Origin: Algoriphagus terrigena DSM 22685
GTDB taxonomy: Bacteria; Bacteroidota; Bacteroidia; Cytophagales; Cyclobacteriaceae
Length of the DNA: 64,000 nt
Direction: 5' to 3'
NCBI RefSeq assembly: GCF_000429445.1
Contig: NZ_AUBW01000011.1
Coordinates: 1-64,000 of the forward strand
This document shows positions 8,151 to 16,009 of the stretch, piece by piece. Made by a program: the position numbers and the translations under genes. The notes below the pieces were generated by a model, which saw nothing but the letters and a program-made list of their open reading frames with translations, searched no databases and was not told the DNA's origin. Position 1 is the stretch's first letter; every line of letters starts with the position of its first letter.

Positions 8151-9158
8151 TTAGACTTTAATTTGGAGGTGCTTCACCTTGACCCTGTTGAATGTGTAGC
8201 TGACGTGAACCGTACCGTCCTTTGCCTCGATAATGGCCGGATAGCTGAATTCACCCTCTTTTTCATCTTCCAGAATCAGGAGTTCCTCCCAGGTAATACC
8301 GTCAGACGACCCAAAAAGACTAATCTTGTTTCTTCCTTTTTTTATGGGATTGCAGACCAGCAGGTGATAGCCGCTCTTCAACGTCACTCCGTCGATACCG
8401 GAATTGTTGTTGATCAACGTGGTCGCTTCCATCTTGCTCCAGCTTTTACCCTGATCAGTGGACCAAGTCGTAGACACCACGCCCTCTTTGGTTCTGCAGA
8501 GCATCTGGAGTTTTCCATTGGCGTGAAAAAGCACCGTCGGTTGGATGGCATTGAAGTCAGCATTGTCAATGGCCGTTTTCTTCCAGTTTTTGAGATCGGC
8601 ATCGGATGTCTCGACGTGGGTTGTCCATCTTTCGGAGGTCTCAAAGCTGCTGGGGTACAGGATGGTACCGTCAGCCAGCCTCACCGCCTTGTCTTTGATT
8701 GGGCCGAGTAGATTGTCAGGGATTGCGATCTCTTGCGACCAGGTCTTTCCCTCGTCATTTGATGTCTTGTACACGCCCCACCAATCTCTCGGTGTTGGGC
8801 CGACTTTGTAGAAAAGAACCAGTTCGCCGTCGTCTTTTTGGTGGAGTACAGGATTCCAAGTTGGATAGCGAAGGGTATCATTTTTCACGCCGACTGCGGC
8901 CATTTGAGGGACAGACCAGATTCCGTTGCTGAGTCTGGCTGTGTAGATACTCACGTCTGGGTTTCGCTCACGGGTGCCACCAAACCACGACGCCATGATT
9001 CCCGAGGGAGTTTCGACGAGCGTCGATGCGTGACATTGTGGAAAAGGAGCGGATTCGTAGATGAAGCCGGAAGAAAGGATGATTGGTTCTGGTCTTTCTG
9101 TTTTCTGAGAGATAGAAAGCATGCTAAATAATCCTAAAATGCTGATAAATAGATTCAT
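8151..9158 (-). CDS. Exported BNR-repeat sialidase-like protein
   Basis: This is a six-bladed-propeller protein of the BNR_2/sialidase superfamily, 335 residues from the ATG at 9158. That start begins a hydrophobic signal sequence (MNLFISILGLFSMLSIS). The frame also runs upstream without an obvious signal. Asp-box-like turns are visible (SNDEGKTWS, STDQGKSWS, SSDGITWE). The N-terminal arginine motif of classical GH33 enzymes (RIP) is absent; the equivalent region reads APFPQCHASTLVETP, then FGGTRERNPDVSIY. It is first in the operon before the lyase and symporter. It could be a sialidase variant or an exo-hydrolase for another glycan. Confidence 0.82.
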   Translation of the reverse strand: MNLFISILGLFSMLSISQKTERPEPIILSSGFIYESAPFPQCHASTLVETPSGIMASWFGGTRERNPDVSIYTARLSNGIWSVPQMAAVGVKNDTLRYPTWNPVLHQKDDGELVLFYKVGPTPRDWWGVYKTSNDEGKTWSQEIAIPDNLLGPIKDKAVRLADGTILYPSSFETSERWTTHVETSDADLKNWKKTAIDNADFNAIQPTVLFHANGKLQMLCRTKEGVVSTTWSTDQGKSWSKMEATTLINNNSGIDGVTLKSGYHLLVCNPIKKGRNKISLFGSSDGITWEELLILEDEKEGEFSYPAIIEAKDGTVHVSYTFNRVKVKHLQIKV

Positions 9159-9200
9159 GCGAAATGGAGCTTGGGGTTGGAAAGAATTATTCAACTTGAC

Positions 9201-9235
9201 AAAAAAGCCGGACAAGTCTATAAAACTGTCCGGCT
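9201..9235 (-). terminator. Minus-strand terminator downstream of higBA
   Basis: AGCCGGACA (9206-9214) and TGTCCGGCT (9227-9235) form a perfect 9-bp stem. On the minus strand it runs into TTTTTTG. It separates the toxin-antitoxin pair from the sialidase operon. Confidence 0.85.
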
Positions 9236-9295
9236 GTGACCTGATGAGCAAGAGATTGGGGCAAAAGGAACGCTAGTCTTTACCTTGTTTACTCT

Positions 9296-9652
9296 TTAGG
9301 ATAAAAGAACTTCAGCGGGGATTTTTAATTCCTTGTGGAAGATTTTTGCAATTTCGAGTGTGAGGGGTTTTCTCCTGTTGAGGATGGAGGAAATGTATCC
9401 TTTGCTTCCAATTTTTCCCACGAGATCTTGATTTTTCAAACCCAATTCTTGCATTTTAAGTTTTATCGCATCGATTGGGTCGGGGAGTGGGATAGGGTAA
9501 TTTTCATCTTCGTAATTTTTGATCAGGATCAAGGCGACTTCTAATTTTTTACCTTCGGCCGTGTTTGCTTGAACCTTTCTATCGAATTGTTCATCTACCC
9601 AATTGAGAAAAGTCTCGTAGTCTTGCTCAGTTTTTATAACAGATAGTTCCAT
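9296..9652 (-). CDS. higA: HigA-type antitoxin with helix-turn-helix
   Basis: This is the labile antitoxin that neutralises the toxin encoded just upstream and normally represses their shared promoter. It has 118 residues. The C-terminal half holds a Cro/C1-type helix-turn-helix (LKMQELGLKNQDLVGKIG, then YISSILNRRKPLTLEIAKIF) of the XRE/HigA kind. The N-terminal half is acidic, as expected for toxin binding. It follows the toxin with a 2-base gap; toxin-first order is the hallmark of higBA loci. Base composition is more AT-rich than the neighbouring metabolic genes, which fits horizontal acquisition. Confidence 0.88.
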   Translation of the reverse strand: MELSVIKTEQDYETFLNWVDEQFDRKVQANTAEGKKLEVALILIKNYEDENYPIPLPDPIDAIKLKMQELGLKNQDLVGKIGSKGYISSILNRRKPLTLEIAKIFHKELKIPAEVLLS

Positions 9653-9654
9653 GA

Positions 9655-9963
9655 TTATTTTTTAAATGATACGGTAGAGACATCTATTTTGTCATATTCT
9701 GCGTGTGTTCCGAACCATTTGATTTGTACAGTTTTGTATTCGAAAACCACTCTTACAACCAATCGGTATTTGTTTCCCATAATATTGAAAACCACTCGAT
9801 CATCTTTTACAATACTAGCATTTCCAAAAACTGTCTTCAACTCGTTAAATGAGTTGAATTCTAGTTTTTGAAACTCGTGATACCATTCGAACAATGCGTT
9901 GGCGGCATTTGGATACGCCGCGGCAAAAGCAAGGAGGGTTTTTCTGGTTATGATGTTAAACAT
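9655..9963 (-). CDS. higB: HigB-type mRNA interferase toxin
   Basis: This is a RelE-superfamily endoribonuclease that cleaves ribosome-bound mRNA. It has 102 residues. The sequence FNIITRKTLLAFAAAYPNA at the start, then VFNIMGNKYRLVVRV and VQIKWFGTHAEYDKID, matches the HigB_toxin family pattern, including the conserved N-x-x-G-N-x-Y-R-L core and the H-A-E-Y-D end. It is co-transcribed with the antitoxin 3' of it. The frame is intact. Confidence 0.9.
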   Translation of the reverse strand: MFNIITRKTLLAFAAAYPNAANALFEWYHEFQKLEFNSFNELKTVFGNASIVKDDRVVFNIMGNKYRLVVRVVFEYKTVQIKWFGTHAEYDKIDVSTVSFKK

Positions 9964-10128
9964 AAGTAAAAAATAAAAAGTTTACCAATAGAAAACTAAA
10001 TTAAACCTTCTTTCAGTAACTTAGAGGAAAAGACTTGGACGTTCCTTGAATACATCGGCGCCAAGTCACCAGAGAAGTTTGGATTTTGTCAGAGAAAGTC
10101 AATAGGCGTTTTTGGACCGGATGAGATG

Positions 10129-10160
10129 AATTCAGGAGGCTTTGTGGGGCCTCCTGAATT
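10129..10160 (-). terminator. Perfect 12-bp hairpin just 3' of the PhoPQ-related gene
   Basis: AATTCAGGAGGC (10129-10140) and GCCTCCTGAATT (10149-10160) pair exactly over an 8-base loop, five bases after the stop codon of the minus-strand gene. A T run is missing on the minus strand, and only a loose AT stretch follows on the plus side. It is probably a 3' end or stabilising hairpin. Confidence 0.6.
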
Positions 10161-10164
10161 GAAA

Positions 10165-11604
10165 TTATTTTATTTTGGCGGGTACAAACGGCTCAAATGG
10201 GTACGTTCTCGGCAGGACATCGATGCCGGTAGTGACCTTCAGCGGAGTGGCTCCGGCATAGGTCAGCTCCACGAAGTAGCCTCTGTATCCTTGCTCAGGA
10301 GTTTTCATCAGTATTTCCAGTTCGCCATTTTCCGGCATCTTGATTTCCTCGGCTACCCAGTTTGGCCCAAACACATCGATCCGGAAGTCGCGGGAAAGCT
10401 GATTGAGTGCTGACCAGAGTTTGACAGATACAGGTGGGTTACTAGGATCTGTTTTAACCAGGATTTTGTCTCCTTCGATCTTCCAGGAATACTCCGGACG
10501 AGGGGTTTTGTTCAAGATAGATGCATAGAAGGAGATCAGATTGGGCAATGCGTCTGATTCGCCGACATCGTGTCCGGAGTTGGGAACGTACATCACGTGC
10601 TTTTCTCCCGGCAGACTGTCCCAATAGAATTTCCAGCTGTCAGGCTGAAAGAACTCATCGCCCGATGCGCTGATCAATAGCTTGGGTTTATTTACAAATT
10701 CCTGTCTGAAACTGTACGGCTCGGTGATCTCCATCATCCGGTCAAATTCCGGCGTGCCCATCCAATTCATGACGCCTTCCCGCTCATAATCCTCGATTGC
10801 CGGAGCCCAAAATCCATAGTTTCTCCAATGGTGCTGGAAGGAGGGGACCATATTCAGCAGATCGATGACCACAGGTACGATCGCCACGACGCGGTCATCC
10901 ACTGCTCCGGTAGTCCAGGTAGTCCAGCCCCGCTTGGATGCTCCGCCCACCACAAAGTGGTCGACATTCTTGCTGTACTCAGATTTTACCACCGCTGTGA
11001 CTGCGTCCATGGCCAGCTTGGCAGCTTTGGTCATCGGGAGACGAGCCAGCCAGATCGCGTCTTCGTCCTTTGCTCCTCCTTCGAGGAATTTTCTCCAGCC
11101 ATAGGAGATGATCTCGTCCTCGTACCGCTCCCCAAAGGTGTCATTGGCGAAGGTGATCGGCTGGAAAGGAACATTGTGAATCTTGGCGACTACCGAGTTG
11201 GTCTGGGTGGAAGCGGCCAGGATAAGTGGGTCGGGCTCCTCCGGCATCTTGGAGTTGGTGCTGCCGCCGCTGATCCACAGCATACCTGTCTCATGAGGCG
11301 TGTCCTTGGGGACGATCATCGACACCCAGTGCCACCACTCGGTTTGGTCCACGATATCCGGAGTCAGCCAATGCTGGGAATACATCTTCAATACCAGATA
11401 GTCCGCCTTTTCTCCGGGTACTTTATGGACGATTTCGTAGCGAAAGGTCGAGTCAGGAGCATGAACATAGTCCTTGAGTAGGGTGGAAGATCGGGTCTCA
11501 GGCTCGGCGGTTTTCTCTGCGGGCTTTTGGCAGGAAAAAAGCACGCATGTACTAAAAAGCAGGAGTCCCCACTGAAAAGCGGCGAGAGGTTTCTTTTGAA
11601 ACAT
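10165..11604 (-). CDS. PhoPQ-activated pathogenicity-related family lipoprotein (PqaA-like, alpha/beta hydrolase fold)
   Basis: The 479-residue protein starts with a lipoprotein signal (WGLLLFSTCVLFSCQK), so it is probably anchored to a membrane. The body matches the PhoPQ_related family: the N-terminal part has YSQHWLTPDIVDQTEWWHW, and the middle has the nucleophile-elbow-like VVGGASKRGWTTW, followed by AVDDRVVAIVPVVID. A late segment, YVPNSGHDVGE, supplies the likely catalytic His. Members are alpha/beta-hydrolase-like proteins of unknown substrate, named after Salmonella PqaA. The neighbours do not reveal a role here. Confidence 0.88.
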   Translation of the reverse strand: MFQKKPLAAFQWGLLLFSTCVLFSCQKPAEKTAEPETRSSTLLKDYVHAPDSTFRYEIVHKVPGEKADYLVLKMYSQHWLTPDIVDQTEWWHWVSMIVPKDTPHETGMLWISGGSTNSKMPEEPDPLILAASTQTNSVVAKIHNVPFQPITFANDTFGERYEDEIISYGWRKFLEGGAKDEDAIWLARLPMTKAAKLAMDAVTAVVKSEYSKNVDHFVVGGASKRGWTTWTTGAVDDRVVAIVPVVIDLLNMVPSFQHHWRNYGFWAPAIEDYEREGVMNWMGTPEFDRMMEITEPYSFRQEFVNKPKLLISASGDEFFQPDSWKFYWDSLPGEKHVMYVPNSGHDVGESDALPNLISFYASILNKTPRPEYSWKIEGDKILVKTDPSNPPVSVKLWSALNQLSRDFRIDVFGPNWVAEEIKMPENGELEILMKTPEQGYRGYFVELTYAGATPLKVTTGIDVLPRTYPFEPFVPAKIK

Positions 11605-11913
11605 AGGAGGTTGGGTTGTTAATTTTTTAAAATGTAAGCAGAAAAGTCTTCTACTACAAAACCCTCAGTGGTCGGGAAAAGACTAGCGGGCTGGGGGAAA
11701 ATAAGCGATTGACTGTGATCGATTTTAACCGCTCTGCCCGTCCGCCTGCTCAATCACAATTTTCTGATCGTCAGACCGCTGGTCGATGCGGATCTCAATT
11801 TTGGCCCTGTTGGAGTCGATTTACAGATGTACGCTCAAGTTTTGCCGTCGATTATAGACCGGGATCAACTAATCAATAATCGGATAAATTTATCTGGATT
11901 ATTTCTAAACAAC
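11605..11913. other. Intergenic region with a possible gene remnant
   Basis: No complete gene is visible between the PhoPQ-related gene and the siderophore receptor promoter. On the minus strand, 11725-11814 reads as about 30 uninterrupted codons ending in TAA (KIEIRIDQRSDDQKIVIEQ and flanking residues), without a start codon. This may be the 3' tail of a decayed gene. Confidence 0.35.
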
Positions 11914-11944
11914 TTGTTTGGAATCATTCTACTTAATAGGTTTG
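11914..11944 (+). promoter_or_regulatory. Bacteroidota-type promoter of the siderophore receptor operon
   Basis: TTG (11914-11916), a 20-base spacer and TAGGTTTG (11937-11944) match the Bacteroidota sigma factor consensus TTTG/TAnnTTTG. Transcription should start near 11950, giving a leader of about 25 bases before the ATG at 11974. Confidence 0.7.
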
Positions 11945-11973
11945 CAACGTCAATTGAAAACAAAACCAACCGC

Positions 11974-14355
11974 ATGAATCGTAAATTTCTACTCTATTTT
12001 AGTTGCTTTTTTCTCGCCATTGGCAGCGTGTATGCCCAGAATGCAGGCCTCAAAGGCCAGGTAACGACTTCCGACAGCAAGCCCATTGAATTCGTCAACG
12101 TCGGTATCAAGGGTGTTTCCAAAGGGAATTCCACCGATAGATTGGGTAACTATGAGATCAAAAATATCCAGCCGGGTACCTACACCATCTTTGCTTCTTT
12201 GGTAGGTGCAGAGAAACAGGAGCAGACAGTCACGCTGGCCGCCGGCGAAGTGCTGACACTGAATTTTACCCTGTCAGAGAGCTCCACTGCATTGGAAGAA
12301 GTGATTGTCTCGGATATTTCCACCAACAGATTCTATTCGGACAGTACATTCACAGTGGCAAAACTGCCGCTGAAAGACCTGGAGAACCCTCAGGTGTACA
12401 ATTCCATCTCTTCCAAACTCCTCAAGGAGCAGGTCGTGACCACCATGAACGATGCTTTGAAAAATGCCACGGGTGTCACCCGGCTTTGGGAGTCAACCGG
12501 ACGCGGTGGCGACGGAGCTGAGTTCTACGCCATGAGAGGATTTGCCGTACAGCCGTCAATGGTTAATGGTCTGCCAAGCGTCAACAATGGCTCTCTGGAT
12601 CCTGCAAATGTTGAAACGATTGACGTAATCAAAGGCCCATCGGGCACGTTGTTTGGCAGCCCGATGATCTCGTATGGAGGTTTGATCAATATCACTACCA
12701 AGAAGCCCATGGACCAGTTCAAAGGTGAATTTGGATTCGTCACGGGCAGCTTTGGCCTGAACAGACTGACTGGAGATGTCAATGTACCGCTCACTGAGCA
12801 AGCATCGATGCGTGTAAATACTGCCTACCAATCCCAGAATTCTTTTCAGGATGCCGGCGGGAGAACAAGCTTTTTTGTGGCACCTTCTTTCAAGCTCAAA
12901 GCGAGCGAAAGGCTGACATTTTTCATCAACACGGAGTTTTTGAGTTCAGAATCGGCAAATGCCCCCATGGTCTTTTTGAGCCGGTATGCCCCAATTTCTT
13001 TCAGTTCTACGGAGCTTTTCGACCGGAATTATGAGAAATCATTCACCAGCGACGAACTCACGATCCAGAACACCACCTATGCCATCCAGGCACAGGCTTT
13101 TTACAAACTTTCGGACAAGTGGACCTCTCAGACGGCCATCTCCAGAAGTATGACCAAGACGGATGGCTACTACCAATACCTCTGGGACCAAAGCAACGGC
13201 AACGATTTCCTGAGATATATCTCGAATAGAAACGGCCAGACGCTGACCACGGACATCCAGCAAAATTTCATTGGAACCTTTGATCTGGGCTTCCTGAAAA
13301 ACAAGATCGTGATCGGCGTGGATTATTTCCAGTCTCAGATCAGGAACAGCAGCAGCGGCTGGGTAGGAGACGGGATCGTATCCTTTGAGGATGGCAACGA
13401 TACCGGCGATCTGACCAAGGCTGGCGTGGATGATCTCCTCATCGGGTCTTTTGAAGGAAACTCTACTGCCGAAAACGAGATTCTGAGTGCGTATGTCTCG
13501 GATGTGATCGAAGTGCTGCCAAACTTCTCAGTGATGGCGAGCGTGAGAGTTGACCGATTCAGCGGTCAGACCGCTTATTATTCAACAGATGAAGTCAAAA
13601 GCCAAACTGCTGTTTCTCCGAAGTTCGGATTTGTGTATCAGCCGATCAAAGACAAGGTGTCGGTTTTTGGAAACTACATGAACGGATTCGTCAATGTGGC
13701 TCCGGCGCAGGTCAGCGATATCGATGGCTCCAATCCAAGAATGATGGCTTTCGATCCAGAGCATGCAAATCAATATGAGTTTGGAGTGAAGACGAACCTG
13801 TACCAGGAAAAGATCTCGTTGACTGCCAGCTATTATAATATCACGGTGAACAATCGCGTGATGACTGATCCCAACAATGTCAACAATTCGATCCAAGGCG
13901 GTGCGGTAGAGAGCAAGGGCTTCGAGCTGTCGCTTATCGCTACACCGGCCACCGGCTGGAACATCGTGGCGGGATTCTCCAAAAACGATGCTGAAGTCAC
14001 CGAAGACAATCCAGGGGACGGCTATCTGGGCTTGAGACCTGAGGAAGCCGGTCCTGAAAATCTCGTCAACTTCTGGACGAGCTACACCTTCTCCCAGGGA
14101 GCACTGAGAGGATTTGGTTTGGGCTTTGGTGGCAATACCGCAAGCGAGTACCTGACCCTGAACAGAGCCGATACCGGTACGTTCACTTTGCCTGCCTATC
14201 AGGTGTTTAACGCCTCAGTCTCCTACGCGGGCGCTCAGTATTTGCTGGCTTTGAAAATCAACAACTTATCTGACGAGAAGTACTACACGGGTTGGTCTAC
14301 TTTGACTCCTCAAAACCCAAGGAATGTGGCGCTTAGTCTGAACTATCGATTCTGA
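11974..14355 (+). CDS. TonB-dependent siderophore receptor
   Basis: This outer-membrane beta-barrel imports ferric siderophores using TonB energy. I take the ATG at 11974 because it begins a signal peptide (MNRKFLLYFSCFFLAIGSVYAQ) just after a good promoter; the frame extends further upstream. In order there is a carboxypeptidase-regulatory-like domain at about 25-105, a plug domain at about 120-250 (AEFYAMRGFAVQPSMVNGLP, then VETIDVIKGPSGTLFG), and a barrel ending in an aromatic residue (LSLNYRF). The plug resembles FhuE/FpvA-type ferric-siderophore receptors. It overlaps the next gene by one base (TGATG), so the two are translationally coupled. Confidence 0.92.
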   Translation: MNRKFLLYFSCFFLAIGSVYAQNAGLKGQVTTSDSKPIEFVNVGIKGVSKGNSTDRLGNYEIKNIQPGTYTIFASLVGAEKQEQTVTLAAGEVLTLNFTLSESSTALEEVIVSDISTNRFYSDSTFTVAKLPLKDLENPQVYNSISSKLLKEQVVTTMNDALKNATGVTRLWESTGRGGDGAEFYAMRGFAVQPSMVNGLPSVNNGSLDPANVETIDVIKGPSGTLFGSPMISYGGLINITTKKPMDQFKGEFGFVTGSFGLNRLTGDVNVPLTEQASMRVNTAYQSQNSFQDAGGRTSFFVAPSFKLKASERLTFFINTEFLSSESANAPMVFLSRYAPISFSSTELFDRNYEKSFTSDELTIQNTTYAIQAQAFYKLSDKWTSQTAISRSMTKTDGYYQYLWDQSNGNDFLRYISNRNGQTLTTDIQQNFIGTFDLGFLKNKIVIGVDYFQSQIRNSSSGWVGDGIVSFEDGNDTGDLTKAGVDDLLIGSFEGNSTAENEILSAYVSDVIEVLPNFSVMASVRVDRFSGQTAYYSTDEVKSQTAVSPKFGFVYQPIKDKVSVFGNYMNGFVNVAPAQVSDIDGSNPRMMAFDPEHANQYEFGVKTNLYQEKISLTASYYNITVNNRVMTDPNNVNNSIQGGAVESKGFELSLIATPATGWNIVAGFSKNDAEVTEDNPGDGYLGLRPEEAGPENLVNFWTSYTFSQGALRGFGLGFGGNTASEYLTLNRADTGTFTLPAYQVFNASVSYAGAQYLLALKINNLSDEKYYTGWSTLTPQNPRNVALSLNYRF

Positions 14356-15521
14356 TGGATTTAAAAAAATGGATTGGAAAAATTCACCTCTGGCTCGGAC
14401 TTTCGTCCGGGCTAGTGGTGTTTATAGTGGCAGTGACCGGTTGTATCTACGCTTTTCAGACCGAGATCAAGGATTTAACCTACTCGTTTCTTTTCGTCGA
14501 ACAGCAAGAAGGGCCGGTCTTGCCTCCCAGTGAGATCAGCAAGATCGCGTATGAAGCCTTCCCGGAGGGACACCTTCACGCGGTCCTTTACCCTACACGG
14601 GATCGATCCGCCCAAGCGATATTTTTCAGCTATGGAGAGGGACACGATCATTTCATGACTGCTTACATCAACCCCTACACAGGCGAAGTACTTCGGCTGA
14701 AAGACGAATATGCTGACTTCTTCCGATTCATCTTGGATGGGCATTTCTACCTCTGGCTTCCCATTGAGATCGGTCAGCCGGTGGTTGCTACGTTTACGCT
14801 CATCTTTTTGGTGATGGTCATTTCGGGATTGATTCTCTGGTGGCCAAGGAAGAAAAAGAACCTTCAGCAAAGTTTGACTGTAAAATGGGATGCCCGCTGG
14901 CGACGAAAAAACTACGACCTCCATCAGGTGTTCGGTTTCTATGTGATGACGTTTGCGCTGGTATTTGCCGTTACCGGTTTGGTTTGGGGCTTTATCTGGT
15001 TCAGAGACGGGCTCTACGCTGCTACTACCGGCGGTAAGAAATTCGTCGAGTACTATGCTCCTGTGTCAGACTCTACTAAGATAAGCCCGGAGAATACGCC
15101 TGCTTTGGATCGGGTCTGGATGAAGATGGTTGCCGAATACCCGCAGGCCGAATGGATCGAGGTTCACCCGCCCGATTACGAGCATGGGGCAATCGCTGCC
15201 AATGCCAACCCGGATGCTTCGACGTATTGGAAGATGGATTACCGGTATTTTGACCAGTACACGCTGGAGGAACTGCCGGTGGATCACGTGTGGGGGAGAC
15301 TTCACGAGGCTACTTTTGGAGACAAACTCAACCGGATGAACTACGACATCCACGTCGGTGCGATTGCGGGATTCCCGGGCAAGCTGCTGGCGTTTTTTCT
15401 CAGTGCAATTATTGCCTCGCTTCCCGTGACTGGATTTATGATCTGGTGGGGGAGAAGGTACAAGGATAAAAAGCCGAAGCCCAAGAAGGCAGCCCTTCAA
15501 GAAACCTATGTAAAAGCCTGA
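14355..15521 (+). CDS. PepSY-domain membrane protein, probable ferric-siderophore reductase
   Basis: This is an inner-membrane protein of the PepSY_TM family (388 residues). It has an N-terminal helix (IHLWLGLSSGLVVFIVAVTGCIYAF), a pair of central helices (ATFTLIFLVMVISGLILWWP and FGFYVMTFALVFAVTGLVWGF) and a C-terminal helix (LLAFFLSAIIASLPVTGFMIWWG). Conserved His residues near helix ends (HLWLG, DLHQVFG, RLHEATFGD) suit haem or metal coordination. Homologues coupled to siderophore receptors reduce ferric siderophores to release iron. Coupling by the TGATG overlap supports that role. A terminator follows immediately. Confidence 0.88.
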   Translation: MDLKKWIGKIHLWLGLSSGLVVFIVAVTGCIYAFQTEIKDLTYSFLFVEQQEGPVLPPSEISKIAYEAFPEGHLHAVLYPTRDRSAQAIFFSYGEGHDHFMTAYINPYTGEVLRLKDEYADFFRFILDGHFYLWLPIEIGQPVVATFTLIFLVMVISGLILWWPRKKKNLQQSLTVKWDARWRRKNYDLHQVFGFYVMTFALVFAVTGLVWGFIWFRDGLYAATTGGKKFVEYYAPVSDSTKISPENTPALDRVWMKMVAEYPQAEWIEVHPPDYEHGAIAANANPDASTYWKMDYRYFDQYTLEELPVDHVWGRLHEATFGDKLNRMNYDIHVGAIAGFPGKLLAFFLSAIIASLPVTGFMIWWGRRYKDKKPKPKKAALQETYVKA

Positions 15522-15541
15522 GAAATCAGGTTTTTTTTTTG
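15517..15541 (+). terminator. Terminator overlapping the PepSY stop codon
   Basis: CCTGA (15517-15521, containing the TGA stop) and TCAGG (15526-15530) close a GAAA tetraloop, followed by ten T. Confidence 0.85.
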
Positions 15542-15561
15542 TGAAAGATTCATTTTGTTCT

Positions 15562-15600
15562 CGCAGATCTGCGCAGATAAGGACACAGATTCCCACAGAT
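15562..15600. repeat. Four phased heptamer repeats (CRCAGAT)
   Basis: CGCAGAT at 15562 and 15572, and CACAGAT at 15584 and 15594, are spaced 10, 12 and 10 bases apart. The sequence is non-coding and lies at the start of a gene-free stretch of nearly 490 bases (15522-16009). I recall similar CGCAGATyTGCGCAGAT strings scattered in Bacteroidota intergenic regions, but could not check this. Confidence 0.6.
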
Positions 15601-15669
15601 TGTTAAATGATAGAGATTGCTTTATGACTATACGGATCTTGCCACTAGCCAAACTAAATTCCTTACGCA

Positions 15670-15790
15670 CCTCGACAAGCTCGGTGGCCGTGGAGATTTG
15701 ATTTAGAGGAGGGGAGAAAAAGTGCGGCTCCGCCGCACTTTTTCTCCCCTCCTTCTCACCAGCTTAAGCCGGAGGCCGAGCCCGTCGAGG
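15670..15790. repeat. Nested long inverted repeat, REP/MITE-like element
   Basis: Outer arms CCTCGAC plus GCTCGG (15670-15684) pair with CCGAGC plus GTCGAGG (15776-15790). Inner arms of 20 bp (15708-15727 and 15733-15752) pair perfectly around the loop CTCCG. The whole forms a two-part cruciform or RNA hairpin. The motif CTCGACAAGCTCGG resembles repeated intergenic palindromes known in this phylum. No gene or terminator function is evident beyond separating the PepSY gene from the convergent sialidase. Confidence 0.75.
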
Positions 15791-16009
15791 CCATTTGTCA
15801 ATATATACTACTGGCAAAGAAGCGTATAATCATGAACTGCTTTCAGCACTCGGGATGAGTTTTTCTAATTCACGACTATTTCGTCCCAATCCAAAGTCCG
15901 TCTGGGTTTATGATTTTGGTAAAGTAAATCACAACGACGAAAAGGTCTTGAAGCAAGTTTGCTTGAGGAAAGTGAGCGAAAGTTTCTGCGCCTTTTGCCG
16001 GAACGAATG

